The translations under genes and the position numbers were made by a program. Of a DNA stretch of 64,000 nt, positions 1-8,866 are shown in pieces. The stretch is from Hyphomicrobiales bacterium (GTDB taxonomy: Bacteria > Pseudomonadota > Alphaproteobacteria > Rhizobiales > Rhizobiaceae). The notes beneath the pieces were generated by a model, which was not told the origin of the DNA, did not search any database, and was given only the letters and a program-made list of their open reading frames with translations. The stretch's first letter is position 1. Each line of letters opens with the position of its first letter. The DNA is taken from the NCBI GenBank assembly GCA_900466875.1, contig UBNQ01000019.1, forward strand, positions 62,001 to 126,000, given 5' to 3'.

Positions 1-2
1 TT

Positions 3-140
3 GCGCCGTTCGCGCCGGCGACTGCGATGTCGCCGATCGGGGCCGAGATCCGCGTGACCGACGAGATGATCCAGGGCGTGAAGGAGCACGACGCCGAGGG
101 GGAGGAGCCTCCCTTCAGGCACGCATCATCGCTGGGGTGA
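3..140 (+). CDS. possible C-terminal end of an unidentified gene (cut by window edge)
   Basis: A 45-codon open frame runs in from the left edge and ends at TGA 138-140, 14 bp before the convergent MATE gene ends. Nearly every third codon position is G or C, as in coding DNA here. However, the opposite strand is also open in a frame sharing the same wobble positions, so base composition does not settle the strand. The translated tail (…RVTDEMIQGVKEHD…) is acidic and I recognise no family. Confidence 0.3.
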   Translation, partial: APFAPATAMSPIGAEIRVTDEMIQGVKEHDAEGEEPPFRHASSLG

Positions 141-154
141 GGATGAGATAGGCC

Positions 155-1483
155 CTATCCGAGCGTTCTCGCCGTCAGTTTCGGCAGCATCAGGCGGAAG
201 GCGATGCTACGGGCGCTCTGGAAGAGAAGCAGCGCGATCCACAGGCCGTGATTGCCGAAGAGCGGCTGCAGCACGGCCCAGGCGGCGAAATAGGTGGCGA
301 GCGAGAGCAGCATGAGATTGCGCATCTCCCGTGACCATGTCGCGCCGATATAAACCCCATCCATCTGGAAGGCGATGGCGCCGACCAAGGGCATGATCGC
401 GGCATAGGGCAGAAAACCTTCGGCCAGCTGTTCGACGGTCGCATTGGGGGATGCCAGATCGATGACCCACCAGCCGCCGGCGAGGAAGGACAGCGCAACA
501 AGCGCGCCGAAGACCAGCGCCCAGAGCGTGGTGAGTTTGATCATCCGGTCGAAGGCGGCACGGTTTCTGGCTCCGACGGCGCGGCCGGCCAGCTGTTCGG
601 CAGCCGTCGCGATGCCGTCGAGGAAGGCGACGCCGAAGAAATAGAAGCGCAGGAGGATGGTGTTGGCGGCGAGGATATCGATGCCGAGTTCACCGCTCTG
701 GCGGGTGAAGAAAGAAAGCCCGATCAGCAATGCAAACGAGCGGATCATCATGTCGCCATTGACAGAGAAGAGCCGGCGCAGGCTTTTCATGTCCGGCAAA
801 TTCCAGCTCGACTTGTCGGTGCGACAGAGGATGATGGCGGCACCGGCCAGTGCCGTGACGATTTCGGAGACGAGGCTGGCAATGGCAAGGCCTGCCACGC
901 CGCCATCGAGACCGAGTACCCACCAGATGCTCAAGCCCAGATTGAGGCCGTTCAGCAGGCCCTGCAGCAGCATGGCGGTCAATGCATCGCCGCGGCCGAT
1001 GATCCAGCCGAAGGCGACGAAATTGAACAGCACGAAGGGGGCCGACCAGACGCGCCAGGAGAAATAGACTTTTGCCGCGTCGGCCACCGCACCATCGGCT
1101 CCGAGCACGGTCAGCCCGAGATTGCCGATCGGGACGTGCAGGAGGAGGATGACGAGGCCGGCGACCATGGAAATGGTCAGGCCGCCGAGAAGCATGCGCT
1201 GCTCATAACGGCGGTCGCCGGCGCCAAAAGCCTGGGCGGTAAAGCCGGTCGTCGCGCCGCGCAAAAAATTGAAGGTGACGAACAGCACGTCGAAAATGAC
1301 GGCGGCGAGCGCCACGCCGCCGATCAGCGCCTCCTGCCCCAATTGCCCGATCACGCCCGTCGCCACGAGGCTGACGAGCGGGGTCGAGAAATGGGCGATC
1401 ATCATCGGGATCGCGATGCGCAGCACTTCGCGATGGGTGACATCGAAGGAGGGGGCGCTGTCTGCCGTCGTTGCGGTTGCCAC
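155..1483 (-). CDS. MATE family multidrug/toxin exporter
   Basis: A 442-residue inner-membrane protein with about 12 hydrophobic segments in two similar halves, the usual size for MATE (DinF/NorM-type) cation-coupled exporters that expel organic cations, drugs or metabolites. It is the last gene of a long minus-strand operon. Its GTG start directly abuts the TAA stop of the upstream CMD gene, and a GGAAAGA ribosome site lies inside that gene's end, so translation is probably coupled. Its place after catabolic genes suggests export of a toxic intermediate or by-product. That role is inferred; the fold assignment is firm. Confidence 0.9.
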   Translation of the reverse strand: MATATTADSAPSFDVTHREVLRIAIPMMIAHFSTPLVSLVATGVIGQLGQEALIGGVALAAVIFDVLFVTFNFLRGATTGFTAQAFGAGDRRYEQRMLLGGLTISMVAGLVILLLHVPIGNLGLTVLGADGAVADAAKVYFSWRVWSAPFVLFNFVAFGWIIGRGDALTAMLLQGLLNGLNLGLSIWWVLGLDGGVAGLAIASLVSEIVTALAGAAIILCRTDKSSWNLPDMKSLRRLFSVNGDMMIRSFALLIGLSFFTRQSGELGIDILAANTILLRFYFFGVAFLDGIATAAEQLAGRAVGARNRAAFDRMIKLTTLWALVFGALVALSFLAGGWWVIDLASPNATVEQLAEGFLPYAAIMPLVGAIAFQMDGVYIGATWSREMRNLMLLSLATYFAAWAVLQPLFGNHGLWIALLLFQSARSIAFRLMLPKLTARTLG

Positions 1484-2062
1484 TTAGTCTTTCCGGTGCG
1501 GTTCTCCGAGCGTATGCATCAACCGGTTGGCCCAGCCGAAGATCGCCACGGAATGAATGAGGTCGAGGATTTCAAGATCACTCAGGCCGGTCTCGCGCAA
1601 GTGGTAGAACTGGTAGACGCCGACATTATCCGGGTGGGCGGTCAGATCGACGCCAAAATTGAACAGCGCCTGATCGTGTTCGCCTAGATCGGCATCGAGA
1701 CCGTTCTGGTAGATTTCCTCCACCACTTCCGGCCGTTTTTCCAGCTGGATGAAACGGTTGGCGTGAACCTGGGCGCAATAGATGCAGTGGTTGACGAAAG
1801 AGGCGGCCAGCGCCCCGAGCTCACGCCCGCCGCGCGACAGGCCGCCGTCGCTATACATGATATCGTTGAAGAGCGGCGAGCGCTCGGCCAGCATCTCGGT
1901 TTCCTGCGCCAGCACCAGCACATAGGCGGAAACTTTTGTATTGGACGGGGTGACCTTCAGCGCATCGAGCTGTTCGGGCGTCGCCGTCTGCAGATCGACC
2001 GGCTTGACGTAAGGCTGCCATTCGAGCGCATCAAGGGTGAATTCGTGAACCGCGTCAGACAT
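1484..2062 (-). CDS. CMD/alkylhydroperoxidase-domain protein with CxxC (Avi_7169-like family)
   Basis: A 192-residue carboxymuconolactone decarboxylase/AhpD-fold protein. The AhpD redox motif is intact: Cys93-x-x-Cys96 followed by His100 (NHCIYCAQVH), which in AhpD relatives carries out thiol peroxidase or disulfide chemistry. The sequence fits the uncharacterised family I remember as 'alkylhydroperoxidase domain protein, Avi_7169 family'. It lies 1 bp after its Cys-free partner (2064-2570), which suggests equal synthesis and a heteromeric complex. A paralogous pair sits at 52453-53666. The substrate is unknown; reduction of a peroxide made by the neighbouring flavin monooxygenase is possible. 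Confidence 0.85.
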   Translation of the reverse strand: MSDAVHEFTLDALEWQPYVKPVDLQTATPEQLDALKVTPSNTKVSAYVLVLAQETEMLAERSPLFNDIMYSDGGLSRGGRELGALAASFVNHCIYCAQVHANRFIQLEKRPEVVEEIYQNGLDADLGEHDQALFNFGVDLTAHPDNVGVYQFYHLRETGLSDLEILDLIHSVAIFGWANRLMHTLGEPHRKD

Positions 2063-2063
2063 G

Positions 2064-2570
2064 TCAGTTGTCCCTCAGCATCTTCAGGCCGGCGACGACC
2101 AGAACCTGGTAATTGACGAAAGCGATGATGCCGGCAAGCGTGACGATATCGCGATCGTCGAGGCCTGCGGCATAGAGTTTTTCGATATTGTCGCGGGTTG
2201 CCGCTTTCGGGTTCTTCGTCACCAGATCGACATGGCGCAGGATGACGGAAAGCCGGCCTGCCTCGTCTTCCGGCGTCCAAGCGGGATCGGCAATAGAGAG
2301 GACATCGCCGCTTGCACCTTCTGTCGTGGCGAGATCGCGGTAATGGGCCAGAAGTTCCTGCGAGGTCCAGAGGGCGGCCATGCGGGCGGCAAGGGTGGCG
2401 CGTTCCGCATAGGAGAAATTGCGCGGATCGCTCGGGTGGAGTGCCGCGACATAGCTGGTCTGGGTGAGGTGCTTCAGCTTGGCGCGCTCATCACGCAGGG
2501 CAAGCAGCGGCGAGGAAGGGCCAAGACCCAGCACCTTGTCGATCACATCGACTGTCGTTTCGGTCGTCAT
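2064..2570 (-). CDS. Cys-free CMD-domain protein (Avi_7170-like family)
   Basis: 168 residues with the helical CMD/AhpD-like fold but no cysteine anywhere, so it cannot do the usual CxxC redox cycle. It matches what I recall as 'CMD domain protein, Avi_7170 family', always seen beside the Avi_7169-type protein. The translated C-terminus (VNYQVLVVAGLKMLRD) resembles that of its paralogue at 53070-53666. It is probably a structural or substrate-binding partner of the CxxC subunit encoded 1 bp downstream. Start ATG 2570, with a GAGGA motif about 11 nt upstream. Confidence 0.8.
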   Translation of the reverse strand: MTTETTVDVIDKVLGLGPSSPLLALRDERAKLKHLTQTSYVAALHPSDPRNFSYAERATLAARMAALWTSQELLAHYRDLATTEGASGDVLSIADPAWTPEDEAGRLSVILRHVDLVTKNPKAATRDNIEKLYAAGLDDRDIVTLAGIIAFVNYQVLVVAGLKMLRDN

Positions 2571-2583
2571 ATGATTTTATTCC

Positions 2584-3174
2584 TCAATCTTGCGAAAGGG
2601 CTTCGTCGAGAAAGTCCAGGCGGTCCTGCCCCCAGTAGAGCACGTCCTTGTAGATCCAGGTCGGCGTGCCGAAGACGCCGCGCTTGCCGGCTTCTTCGTG
2701 GCTGTCGAGCCAGGCCTGCATGATTTCCGGTTGGTCTTCCATCGCCTGCAGTTTTGCGCCGTCGAGGCCGATCCGGTTGGCGACGTCGATACGGACATCC
2801 GGCTGTGTCACGTCCAGTTCCTCGCTCCAGAGAGCATGAAGCAGGGCGTGGCTGAGTTCGAGCGCCGGCAGGCCGAGCCTGTCGGCCGCGATGACCATGC
2901 GGGCGGAAAACTCGTTATTGGTTGGGTAGTATTTGGGTTTCAGGACCAGCGGCATGTTGAGCCGCTTGCGCCAGCGATCGAGTTCGACGGCGTGATAATC
3001 CTGCCGCGGCTGCGGACGGGAACGCAGAGGCACGCCGCCGTTTTCCGTGACGATGCGCGTCGGGCGCACCACGACGTCCAGATCGTGTTTTTCGATCAGC
3101 GCCTTGAACTGCGGCCAGCCGAGATAGGCCCACGGAGAACTGAGGGCGTGATAATAATAAACTGTCTTGCGCAT
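2584..3174 (-). CDS. DsbA-fold 2-hydroxychromene-2-carboxylate isomerase family protein
   Basis: 196 residues with the GST-kappa/HCCA isomerase signature. The N-terminus has YYYHALSSPWAYLG, where the Ser of S-P-x-A-Y binds glutathione in relatives, and a GVFGTPTW cis-Pro loop lies near the C-terminus. These enzymes are glutathione-dependent isomerases of aromatic breakdown, but the family also includes oxidoreductases of unknown use. An in-frame start at 3228 exists, but ATG 3174 has a GAGGA ribosome site 5 nt upstream and aligns with the family N-terminus. Its start lies 8 bp after the flavin monooxygenase stop, so it likely acts on that enzyme's product. Confidence 0.82.
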   Translation of the reverse strand: MRKTVYYYHALSSPWAYLGWPQFKALIEKHDLDVVVRPTRIVTENGGVPLRSRPQPRQDYHAVELDRWRKRLNMPLVLKPKYYPTNNEFSARMVIAADRLGLPALELSHALLHALWSEELDVTQPDVRIDVANRIGLDGAKLQAMEDQPEIMQAWLDSHEEAGKRGVFGTPTWIYKDVLYWGQDRLDFLDEALSQD

Positions 3175-3182
3175 CGGTTTCC

Positions 3183-4664
3183 TCAGGCTGTTTTCTGTTC
3201 GGGGAGATCGGCGTCGGCATCGACCCATTCGGAACCGTCGAGTTCGGGCTTTTCATAGGCGAGCAAGGCTTCCCAGTGATAATCGATATCGTCGATGAAC
3301 AGACCGGCGGAGACGCCGCGGGCGAGCCATTGTGCACCTTCGCTGATCGCCGGGATATCGCCGCTGACCTTGCCGAGGCTCATCGTCGCGCCGTAGTTGA
3401 AGCAATGGATGTTTTTCAGCCAGGGCGCAGTGCCGGGCGTCTTTTCGGTGAAGGAAAAGTCGTCTTCCAGCCATGGGAAGCGGCCAAGGCTCTGGTTCGT
3501 CTCATCGGCGGGGGGCGTGATGCGGTCTTCCCAGCAGGCGATCTGATCCTTGTAGGGTTCAAGTTCGCTGCGGGCCAGCGGATCGACGGTGAAGCCGGTG
3601 CCGAGGATGACGAAATCGGTGCGGAAGATGCGGCCGTTGGTGGTGGTGATGACCACTTCGCTACCTTCCTCCTTCATCGAGGCGATGCCGCAATCGAAAT
3701 GGAAGAAGGCGTTGGCGTGACGGCTGACGCGCAGGGTCGAACCATGCGGGGCAGGGGTCTGCTGCCGTGTCGAATAATCCATCAGGCGCCAGCGCCATTT
3801 CGGATCGATCTTCGGGAACCCGGCGGTGACACCGTAGGAGCCGATGCCCATCAGCTTGTTGACCGTCGGCATCTTCTTGCGACGGGCGAGAAGACGGACT
3901 TCACCGGCACCGGCTTCCAGCGCTTCCGCCGCATTGTCGACGGCAGACGCACCGACACCGATGACGACGACGCGCTTGCCCTTGAGGGTGGTGAAATCAA
4001 CCTCGTCGGCCGAATGCGCCCAGCTTTTGCCGCGCTGCATGCCTTCGACGAAGCCGGGGATTTCCGCGGCTCCCAGGCCATCACGGCCGGTCGCCAGAAC
4101 GAGCTTGCGGGTAAGGATCGGTTCTTCCGCGCCATTGGCGATTTCGAGTTCGAGCAAACCGTCCTCCCGCGGGATAATGCGGGTGACGTGGATGCCGTTT
4201 TCGACCGGGATGGAGAGCACATCACGGTACCAGTCGAGGTAATCCATCCACATCGGGCGCGGGATCCGGTACAGTTCGTCCCACTTGGCGATGCCGAAAA
4301 GGGCGGTGTACCAGGCGCGGAAGGTGAGCGACGCCATGCCGGCTGCCGGGCCGAGCAGGGTTTTCGGCGAGCGCAGGGTTTCCATGCGGGCAAATGTTTT
4401 CCACGGGCCTTCGCGGCCTTTTGGGGCCTTGTCGATGATCCTGACATTGCGGATGCCGACGCGGGAAAGCGCGAACCAGCCGACGAGACCGCACATGCCG
4501 CCACCGATGATGACCACGTCGCTGACCGGTTTGCCATCGACGTTCGCCGAAGCAGGCGACCAGTTGGCGGGCGGATAGTTCAGGTATTCGAGATCCTGCG
4601 CAACGCGGGCGTTGAGGTCTGAAAGCTTGGGATCGTTGAAACTGCGGATCGGTTCGGGACTCAT
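3183..4664 (-). CDS. flavin-containing (Baeyer-Villiger/FMO-type) monooxygenase
   Basis: A 493-residue two-dinucleotide-fold flavoprotein. FAD Rossmann motif GGGMCG at residues 54-59, NADPH-site motif GVGASA at 236-241, and the ATG-x-D strand at about 191 are visible. RGKSWAHS at 211-218 sits where FMO/BVMO enzymes carry their fingerprint. Relatives insert oxygen into amines, sulfides or ketones using NADPH. It lies between the ABC importer genes and the isomerase/CMD genes, suggesting it makes the first oxidation of the imported compound. A GC-rich hairpin (4700-4722) separates it from the ATPase gene, so its level may be set separately. The substrate cannot be told from sequence. Confidence 0.85.
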   Translation of the reverse strand: MSPEPIRSFNDPKLSDLNARVAQDLEYLNYPPANWSPASANVDGKPVSDVVIIGGGMCGLVGWFALSRVGIRNVRIIDKAPKGREGPWKTFARMETLRSPKTLLGPAAGMASLTFRAWYTALFGIAKWDELYRIPRPMWMDYLDWYRDVLSIPVENGIHVTRIIPREDGLLELEIANGAEEPILTRKLVLATGRDGLGAAEIPGFVEGMQRGKSWAHSADEVDFTTLKGKRVVVIGVGASAVDNAAEALEAGAGEVRLLARRKKMPTVNKLMGIGSYGVTAGFPKIDPKWRWRLMDYSTRQQTPAPHGSTLRVSRHANAFFHFDCGIASMKEEGSEVVITTTNGRIFRTDFVILGTGFTVDPLARSELEPYKDQIACWEDRITPPADETNQSLGRFPWLEDDFSFTEKTPGTAPWLKNIHCFNYGATMSLGKVSGDIPAISEGAQWLARGVSAGLFIDDIDYHWEALLAYEKPELDGSEWVDADADLPEQKTA

Positions 4665-4699
4665 GTGTCAGGTCCTGTTCGGTTCAAATCTTCCACGGT

Positions 4700-4722
4700 C
4701 CCGGCCGCGTTACACGGCCGGG
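4700..4722 (-). terminator. GC-rich intercistronic hairpin
   Basis: Perfect 8-bp inverted repeat (CCCGGCCG / CGGCCGGG) with a 7-nt loop, in the gap between the ATPase gene and the monooxygenase gene. No U-run follows on the minus strand, so it may attenuate or stabilise the message rather than end it. Confidence 0.45.
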
Positions 4723-4752
4723 CAAGATGCCGGGAAATACCGGCTGTTATGG

Positions 4753-5823
4753 TCAGTCGGCCAGAACCACGGCGTCATTCTCGCGCCATGTCAGCCAGAC
4801 GTCGTCGCCGGTGACGGCGGAAAGCGCCACCGGATCGAGCTGGGCGACAACCGACTGGCCATTTTCGAGGCTGACCGTCAGGGATGTGTGGTCACCCTTG
4901 AAGATTCGCTGCGTGATGCGACCGGAGACGGCAATCGTGTTGGCCGGCTTTTGCGACAGGACGGAAATTGCTTCCGGGCGGATCGCCGCGGCGACCGTGC
5001 TGTCGATAGCGGGGCTTTGACCGTTAAGGTTCGCATGGACGACGCTGCCGTTCCATTCGATCGCCGCCAGACCGCCATCGATCGCCTTCAGCCTGCCTTC
5101 GATGAAATTCGTCTCGCCGATGAAGTTGGCGACGAAGCGGCTGCGCGGCTTGGCGTAGAGCGTATGGGGATCGCCCATCTGTTCGATGCGGCCGGCATTC
5201 ATGACCACGACGACATCCGACATGGTGAGCGCTTCTTCCTGATCGTGGGTGACGAAGATGAAGGTCTTGCCGGTGGTCTTCTGGATCGATTTCAGCTCGA
5301 TCTGCATCTGCTGGCGCAGTTTTGCGTCGAGAGCCGACAGCGGCTCGTCGAGCAGCAGGACGTTCGGGTTGGGTGCAAGCGCTCGCATCAGGGCGACACG
5401 CTGGCGCTGGCCGCCGGAAAGCTGGCCCGGCATGCGTTCGGCAAAATCGGTGAGCTTGACGAGAGAAAGAAGCTCCATCGTGCGCTTGTGGATGGCGTCG
5501 GATGCCATGCCCTTGAGTTCGAGGCCGAAGGCGACGTTGCGGCGGACGTTGAGATGCGGGAAGAGCGCATAGTCCTGGAAGACGATGTTGACGTTGCGCT
5601 TGTTGGGCGGGAGCCGGCTGATCTCCTGGCCGTCGAGAAAGATCTCGCCGGATGTCGGCGTCTCGAAACCGCCGAGCATGCGCAGCGTCGTCGACTTGCC
5701 GCAGCCGGAAGGGCCGAGAAGCGTGACGAACTGGCCGGGTTCGATGGCGAGATCGAGATTGTCGACCGCGAGCGAGGAGCCGTAAGATTTGTTGACGTTA
5801 CGGAAGTGAACGACTGGCTGCAT
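4753..5823 (-). CDS. ABC importer ATPase, polyamine/opine type (PotA-like)
   Basis: 356 residues: an ABC domain (Walker A GPSGCGKST 37-45, signature LSGGQ 135-139, Walker B/D-loop DEPLSALD 159-166) followed by a roughly 120-residue C-terminal TOBE-type regulatory domain, as in PotA/FbpC/CysA. It powers the importer formed with the two permeases upstream (5828-7614) and the binding protein at 7705-8805; its ATG lies 4 bp after the second permease's stop. Family members take up polyamines, opines or similar cationic compounds. The exact substrate is not known. Confidence 0.92.
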   Translation of the reverse strand: MQPVVHFRNVNKSYGSSLAVDNLDLAIEPGQFVTLLGPSGCGKSTTLRMLGGFETPTSGEIFLDGQEISRLPPNKRNVNIVFQDYALFPHLNVRRNVAFGLELKGMASDAIHKRTMELLSLVKLTDFAERMPGQLSGGQRQRVALMRALAPNPNVLLLDEPLSALDAKLRQQMQIELKSIQKTTGKTFIFVTHDQEEALTMSDVVVVMNAGRIEQMGDPHTLYAKPRSRFVANFIGETNFIEGRLKAIDGGLAAIEWNGSVVHANLNGQSPAIDSTVAAAIRPEAISVLSQKPANTIAVSGRITQRIFKGDHTSLTVSLENGQSVVAQLDPVALSAVTGDDVWLTWRENDAVVLAD

Positions 5824-5827
5824 GATC

Positions 5828-6619
5828 TCAAGTCCTCGAACGGCGGGTGAAATGCTCGGCGTAAAGCCCGATGGCTGCGGTCACGATCAGCACAAGGGTC
5901 GCCATGGCATTGATTTCGGGTGACATGCCGCCCTGCACCTTGGCAAAGATCAGCATGGGAAGGGTGGTCTGATAACCGCCCAGGAAGAAGGTGCGGACGA
6001 AGTCGTCGATACTGGTCAAAACGCAGAAGACCATGCCGCCTGCAAGCGCCGGCGTGAGATAAGGCAACGTCACGCGCATGAAGGCGACAAAGCTGTCCGC
6101 ACCGAGATCACGCGCCGCATCGACAAGATTGTTCGGCATCGAGCGCAGCCGGGTCAAAACCATGATGACGACGAAGGGTACGGCATGGACTGTGTGGCCG
6201 AGAATGATCGCGCCGGTGCCGGTCGGGATATCCAGCACGCGGATGAAGATGCGCATGGAAATGGCGTTGATCAGGCCCGGCACGACGGCCGGAAGACAGG
6301 CCAGCGCGAAGATCACGGAACGTGCCATGATACCCTCGGCAGAGATCAGCAGCGCGATCCAGACGCCGATGATCGTTGCAAACAGCGTCGTCATCAGGGC
6401 GATGAAGATCGAATAGGCGCAGGCTTCGAGGAACTGCTTGTCCTGCAGCACCTGCGCGTACCACTTGAGTGTCCATTTATCGATCGGGAAGGCAACGAAA
6501 TTGGCGTCCTTGAAGGAGATCGCCATCATCAGCGCCAGCGGCAGGAGAAGATAGATCACGAACAGCCAGTAGGAGGCCTGCAGCGCGGTCTTGGGGAAGT
6601 CGGAAAAATAGGAGCGCAT
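5828..6619 (-). CDS. ABC importer permease, PotC-like
   Basis: 263-residue inner-membrane protein with about six transmembrane segments and the EAA-type cytoplasmic loop (DAARDLGADSFVAFMRVTLP) that contacts the ATPase. The open frame extends upstream to 6913, but the extra part overlaps the other permease and has no membrane character. ATG 6619 gives the family N-terminus with its first hydrophobic helix at about residues 15-35. It lies 11 bp after the partner permease stop. Confidence 0.9.
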   Translation of the reverse strand: MRSYFSDFPKTALQASYWLFVIYLLLPLALMMAISFKDANFVAFPIDKWTLKWYAQVLQDKQFLEACAYSIFIALMTTLFATIIGVWIALLISAEGIMARSVIFALACLPAVVPGLINAISMRIFIRVLDIPTGTGAIILGHTVHAVPFVVIMVLTRLRSMPNNLVDAARDLGADSFVAFMRVTLPYLTPALAGGMVFCVLTSIDDFVRTFFLGGYQTTLPMLIFAKVQGGMSPEINAMATLVLIVTAAIGLYAEHFTRRSRT

Positions 6620-6630
6620 GGGTCTGATCC

Positions 6631-7614
6631 TCACATCAGCTTGACGGAACGGCCGCCGACGACACGCATGAACAGACCAACGGTCGACAGCGAGACGGCA
6701 AGCATCAGGATGGAGAAGGCGGCACCTTCCGGCCATTTGTCGCTGGAGCCGTGGAACAGGCTGGCGATGATTTCCGGGAAGATCGTCGAGTTCGGCCCGC
6801 CGAGAAGAAGCGGCGCGGCGAAGACACCGATGGAGGTGAGATAAACGAGGCTGCAGCCGGAAATGATACCGTCCTTGGACAAGGGCAGGATAACCCGGCG
6901 GAAACGAGCCCAAGGTCCCGCGCCGAGATCGGCTGCTGCATCGACCAGCAATGTGGGGATCTTTTCGATCGCCGAATAAAGCGGCAGGAGCATGAACAGC
7001 GAGATCAGGTAGATCACGCCGAAGCTCAGCGAGAAATAATTGTATAGCAGGATGATCGGGCGATCGATGAGGCCGACCTCGCGCAGGAAGACGTTCACCG
7101 CGCCGCGGTTGGCGAGGAACATGATGACCGAGAAGGTACGGATCAGCTCACCGGCCCAGAACGGGGTCAGAAGCAGAAGCAGCGCACGCGTCCGGTTTTC
7201 GGGTTTCACCACTTTCGCGACGTAATAGGCGACGGGATAAACCACGATCAGCGTCGTGGCCGTCACGCAGACGGCAAAGATGATGCTGCGCAGGAACGGC
7301 ATGAAATAGAGCGGTTCCTGAAAGAACAGCCGGTAATTGTCGAGCGTGTAGACCACGCCGCCCGGTGCCGGCGGATAGTTGTCCATTATGCTGATACGGG
7401 CCATCTGGTAGATCGGGCCGATATGGAGCGTGACGATCCAGACCAGCGGGATCGCCAGAAGGAGCACGAGGCGGGCCATGCGGCTGTTGGCGATCAGGCC
7501 GATCGTCGCGGCGTAAAGCGGTGAGGCCACCAGCTTGCCGATCCATCCGGCATAAGACGGGCCGGCCCTTGGAGACACTTTCGCGGTTTCGGTCATACTA
7601 CTGTCGACCATCAT
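6631..7614 (-). CDS. ABC importer permease, PotB-like
   Basis: 327 residues, with an N-terminal cytoplasmic extension of about 45 residues, six transmembrane helices and the EAA loop (DAAADLGAGPWARFRRVILP) of binding-protein-dependent permeases. It pairs with the PotC-like protein encoded just downstream. Start ATG 7614 has GGGAAC 4 nt upstream. It follows the binding-protein gene after a 90-bp gap that holds a hairpin (7658-7682), so permeases are probably made at lower levels than the binding protein. Confidence 0.9.
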   Translation of the reverse strand: MMVDSSMTETAKVSPRAGPSYAGWIGKLVASPLYAATIGLIANSRMARLVLLLAIPLVWIVTLHIGPIYQMARISIMDNYPPAPGGVVYTLDNYRLFFQEPLYFMPFLRSIIFAVCVTATTLIVVYPVAYYVAKVVKPENRTRALLLLLTPFWAGELIRTFSVIMFLANRGAVNVFLREVGLIDRPIILLYNYFSLSFGVIYLISLFMLLPLYSAIEKIPTLLVDAAADLGAGPWARFRRVILPLSKDGIISGCSLVYLTSIGVFAAPLLLGGPNSTIFPEIIASLFHGSSDKWPEGAAFSILMLAVSLSTVGLFMRVVGGRSVKLM

Positions 7615-7657
7615 TTCGTTCCCATTCGTCTTTTTGCTTTTGACTGCAGTTGCGAGC

Positions 7658-7682
7658 GACCGGCCCTTTTGCGGGACCGGTC
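7658..7682 (-). terminator. intercistronic hairpin after the binding-protein gene
   Basis: GACCGGCCC and GGG-A-CCGGTC form a 9-bp stem with one bulged A and a 6-nt loop, between the binding-protein stop and the first permease start. It is one of five such hairpins in the window at equivalent places. Likely an RNA stability or attenuation element. Confidence 0.5.
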
Positions 7683-7704
7683 CTCGGCATTACGGATGGG
7701 CGGC

Positions 7705-8805
7705 TTAGCCGGCCTTCACTTCGGCCGAAGCCTTGTCGATCATGTCGTTCTTCATCTTGCGGTTCTTGGAGCTGAAGAACTGGATGCGCTGCATCTGCTC
7801 ATCCGGAAGCGTCATGGCGGCGCGTTCCTTGTCGTTCAGCACCGTGTCGACGCCGGCAAAGGCCGAGGCAAAGCCCGACTGGCGGCTCATCGCCGCGCCG
7901 ATTTCCGGCGATGCCAGCATGGCGTTGAGGAACTGGTAGGCCGCCTCCGCATTCGGCGCGTTGTTGACGACGTTGAACGAATAGAGGAAGCCGTAGGTGC
8001 CTTCCTTCGGGATGGACAGCTCGATCGGGTGGCCGTCCATGATCAGCTTGGCGGCCGGGCCGGACCATGCCTGCGCGACATAGATGTCCTCGTTGACGAA
8101 CATCTGCTGCACTTCGGAGCCGGCATCGTAATATTTGCGGACCTGCGGCTTGTTCTTGATCAGGAAGTCGCGCGCCTTGTTGGTGGCTTCAAGCGCTTCT
8201 GCTTCCTTGCCCTCATAGGTCACGTAATCGCCGTCGGTGCCCTGATACTTCATCGTGATCGAAAGGAAGTCGGAGACGATGTAGGAGGTCAGTTCCTTGT
8301 ACTGCGCGTCGAACATGATTTCCCAGCTGTCCGACGCCTTGGTGTAATCGGTGTTGCGGACCAGGCCTTCGAAACCGGCGAGAAGCGGCACGCCATAGGT
8401 CTTGCCGTCGATCGACAGTTGCGGGGCGCCGGCATAGGCGGGCGCGAGCTTGTTCCAGTTGCCGATCCGGCCGGTGTCGAGTGGCGCAAGCAGGTTCGAG
8501 GTGATGAACTGCGACAGGCGGTGGCCGGTGACGGTGACGATATCCGTGGACGGCGCATTCCCTTCGGCAGCGAGAAGATTGTACTGCTTGCCCTGGTCGT
8601 CGGTCAGGCGGATGCGGACTTCGATGCCGGTATCCTTCTGGAACTGGTCGATGAAGGATTGGGGAACGAACTTGTCATAGGTGGTGATGTTGACCACCTT
8701 GCTCTGCGCCATGGCAGGGCGGATGATCGACGGTGCCGCCAGGATGCCGCTCCCAGCGGCCAGCATCTTGAGTGTCGAACGGCGTGTTTGTGTGAAGTCT
8801 CGCAT
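7705..8805 (-). CDS. periplasmic binding protein of the polyamine-type importer (PotD-like)
   Basis: 366 residues. The N-terminus has a twin-arginine-like signal (QTRRSTLKMLAAGSG…) ending near PAMAQ, so it is probably exported folded by Tat. The mature part is a two-lobed extracellular solute-binding protein of the spermidine/putrescine class (AQAWSGPAAKL, MKYQGTDGDY segments). AAGGAGAC precedes ATG 8805. It delivers substrate to the permeases downstream. The residues that would define the ligand cannot be judged without alignment. Confidence 0.88.
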   Translation of the reverse strand: MRDFTQTRRSTLKMLAAGSGILAAPSIIRPAMAQSKVVNITTYDKFVPQSFIDQFQKDTGIEVRIRLTDDQGKQYNLLAAEGNAPSTDIVTVTGHRLSQFITSNLLAPLDTGRIGNWNKLAPAYAGAPQLSIDGKTYGVPLLAGFEGLVRNTDYTKASDSWEIMFDAQYKELTSYIVSDFLSITMKYQGTDGDYVTYEGKEAEALEATNKARDFLIKNKPQVRKYYDAGSEVQQMFVNEDIYVAQAWSGPAAKLIMDGHPIELSIPKEGTYGFLYSFNVVNNAPNAEAAYQFLNAMLASPEIGAAMSRQSGFASAFAGVDTVLNDKERAAMTLPDEQMQRIQFFSSKNRKMKNDMIDKASAEVKAG

Positions 8806-8866
8806 GTCAGTCTCCTTAATTATACTGTCCGGGTTCCCCTAGGCATTGCAGACTTCACACCCCCAG

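Noticed and set aside
3276..4622. 448-codon plus-strand open frame
   Set aside because: Antisense shadow of the flavin monooxygenase, which has clear motifs on the minus strand.
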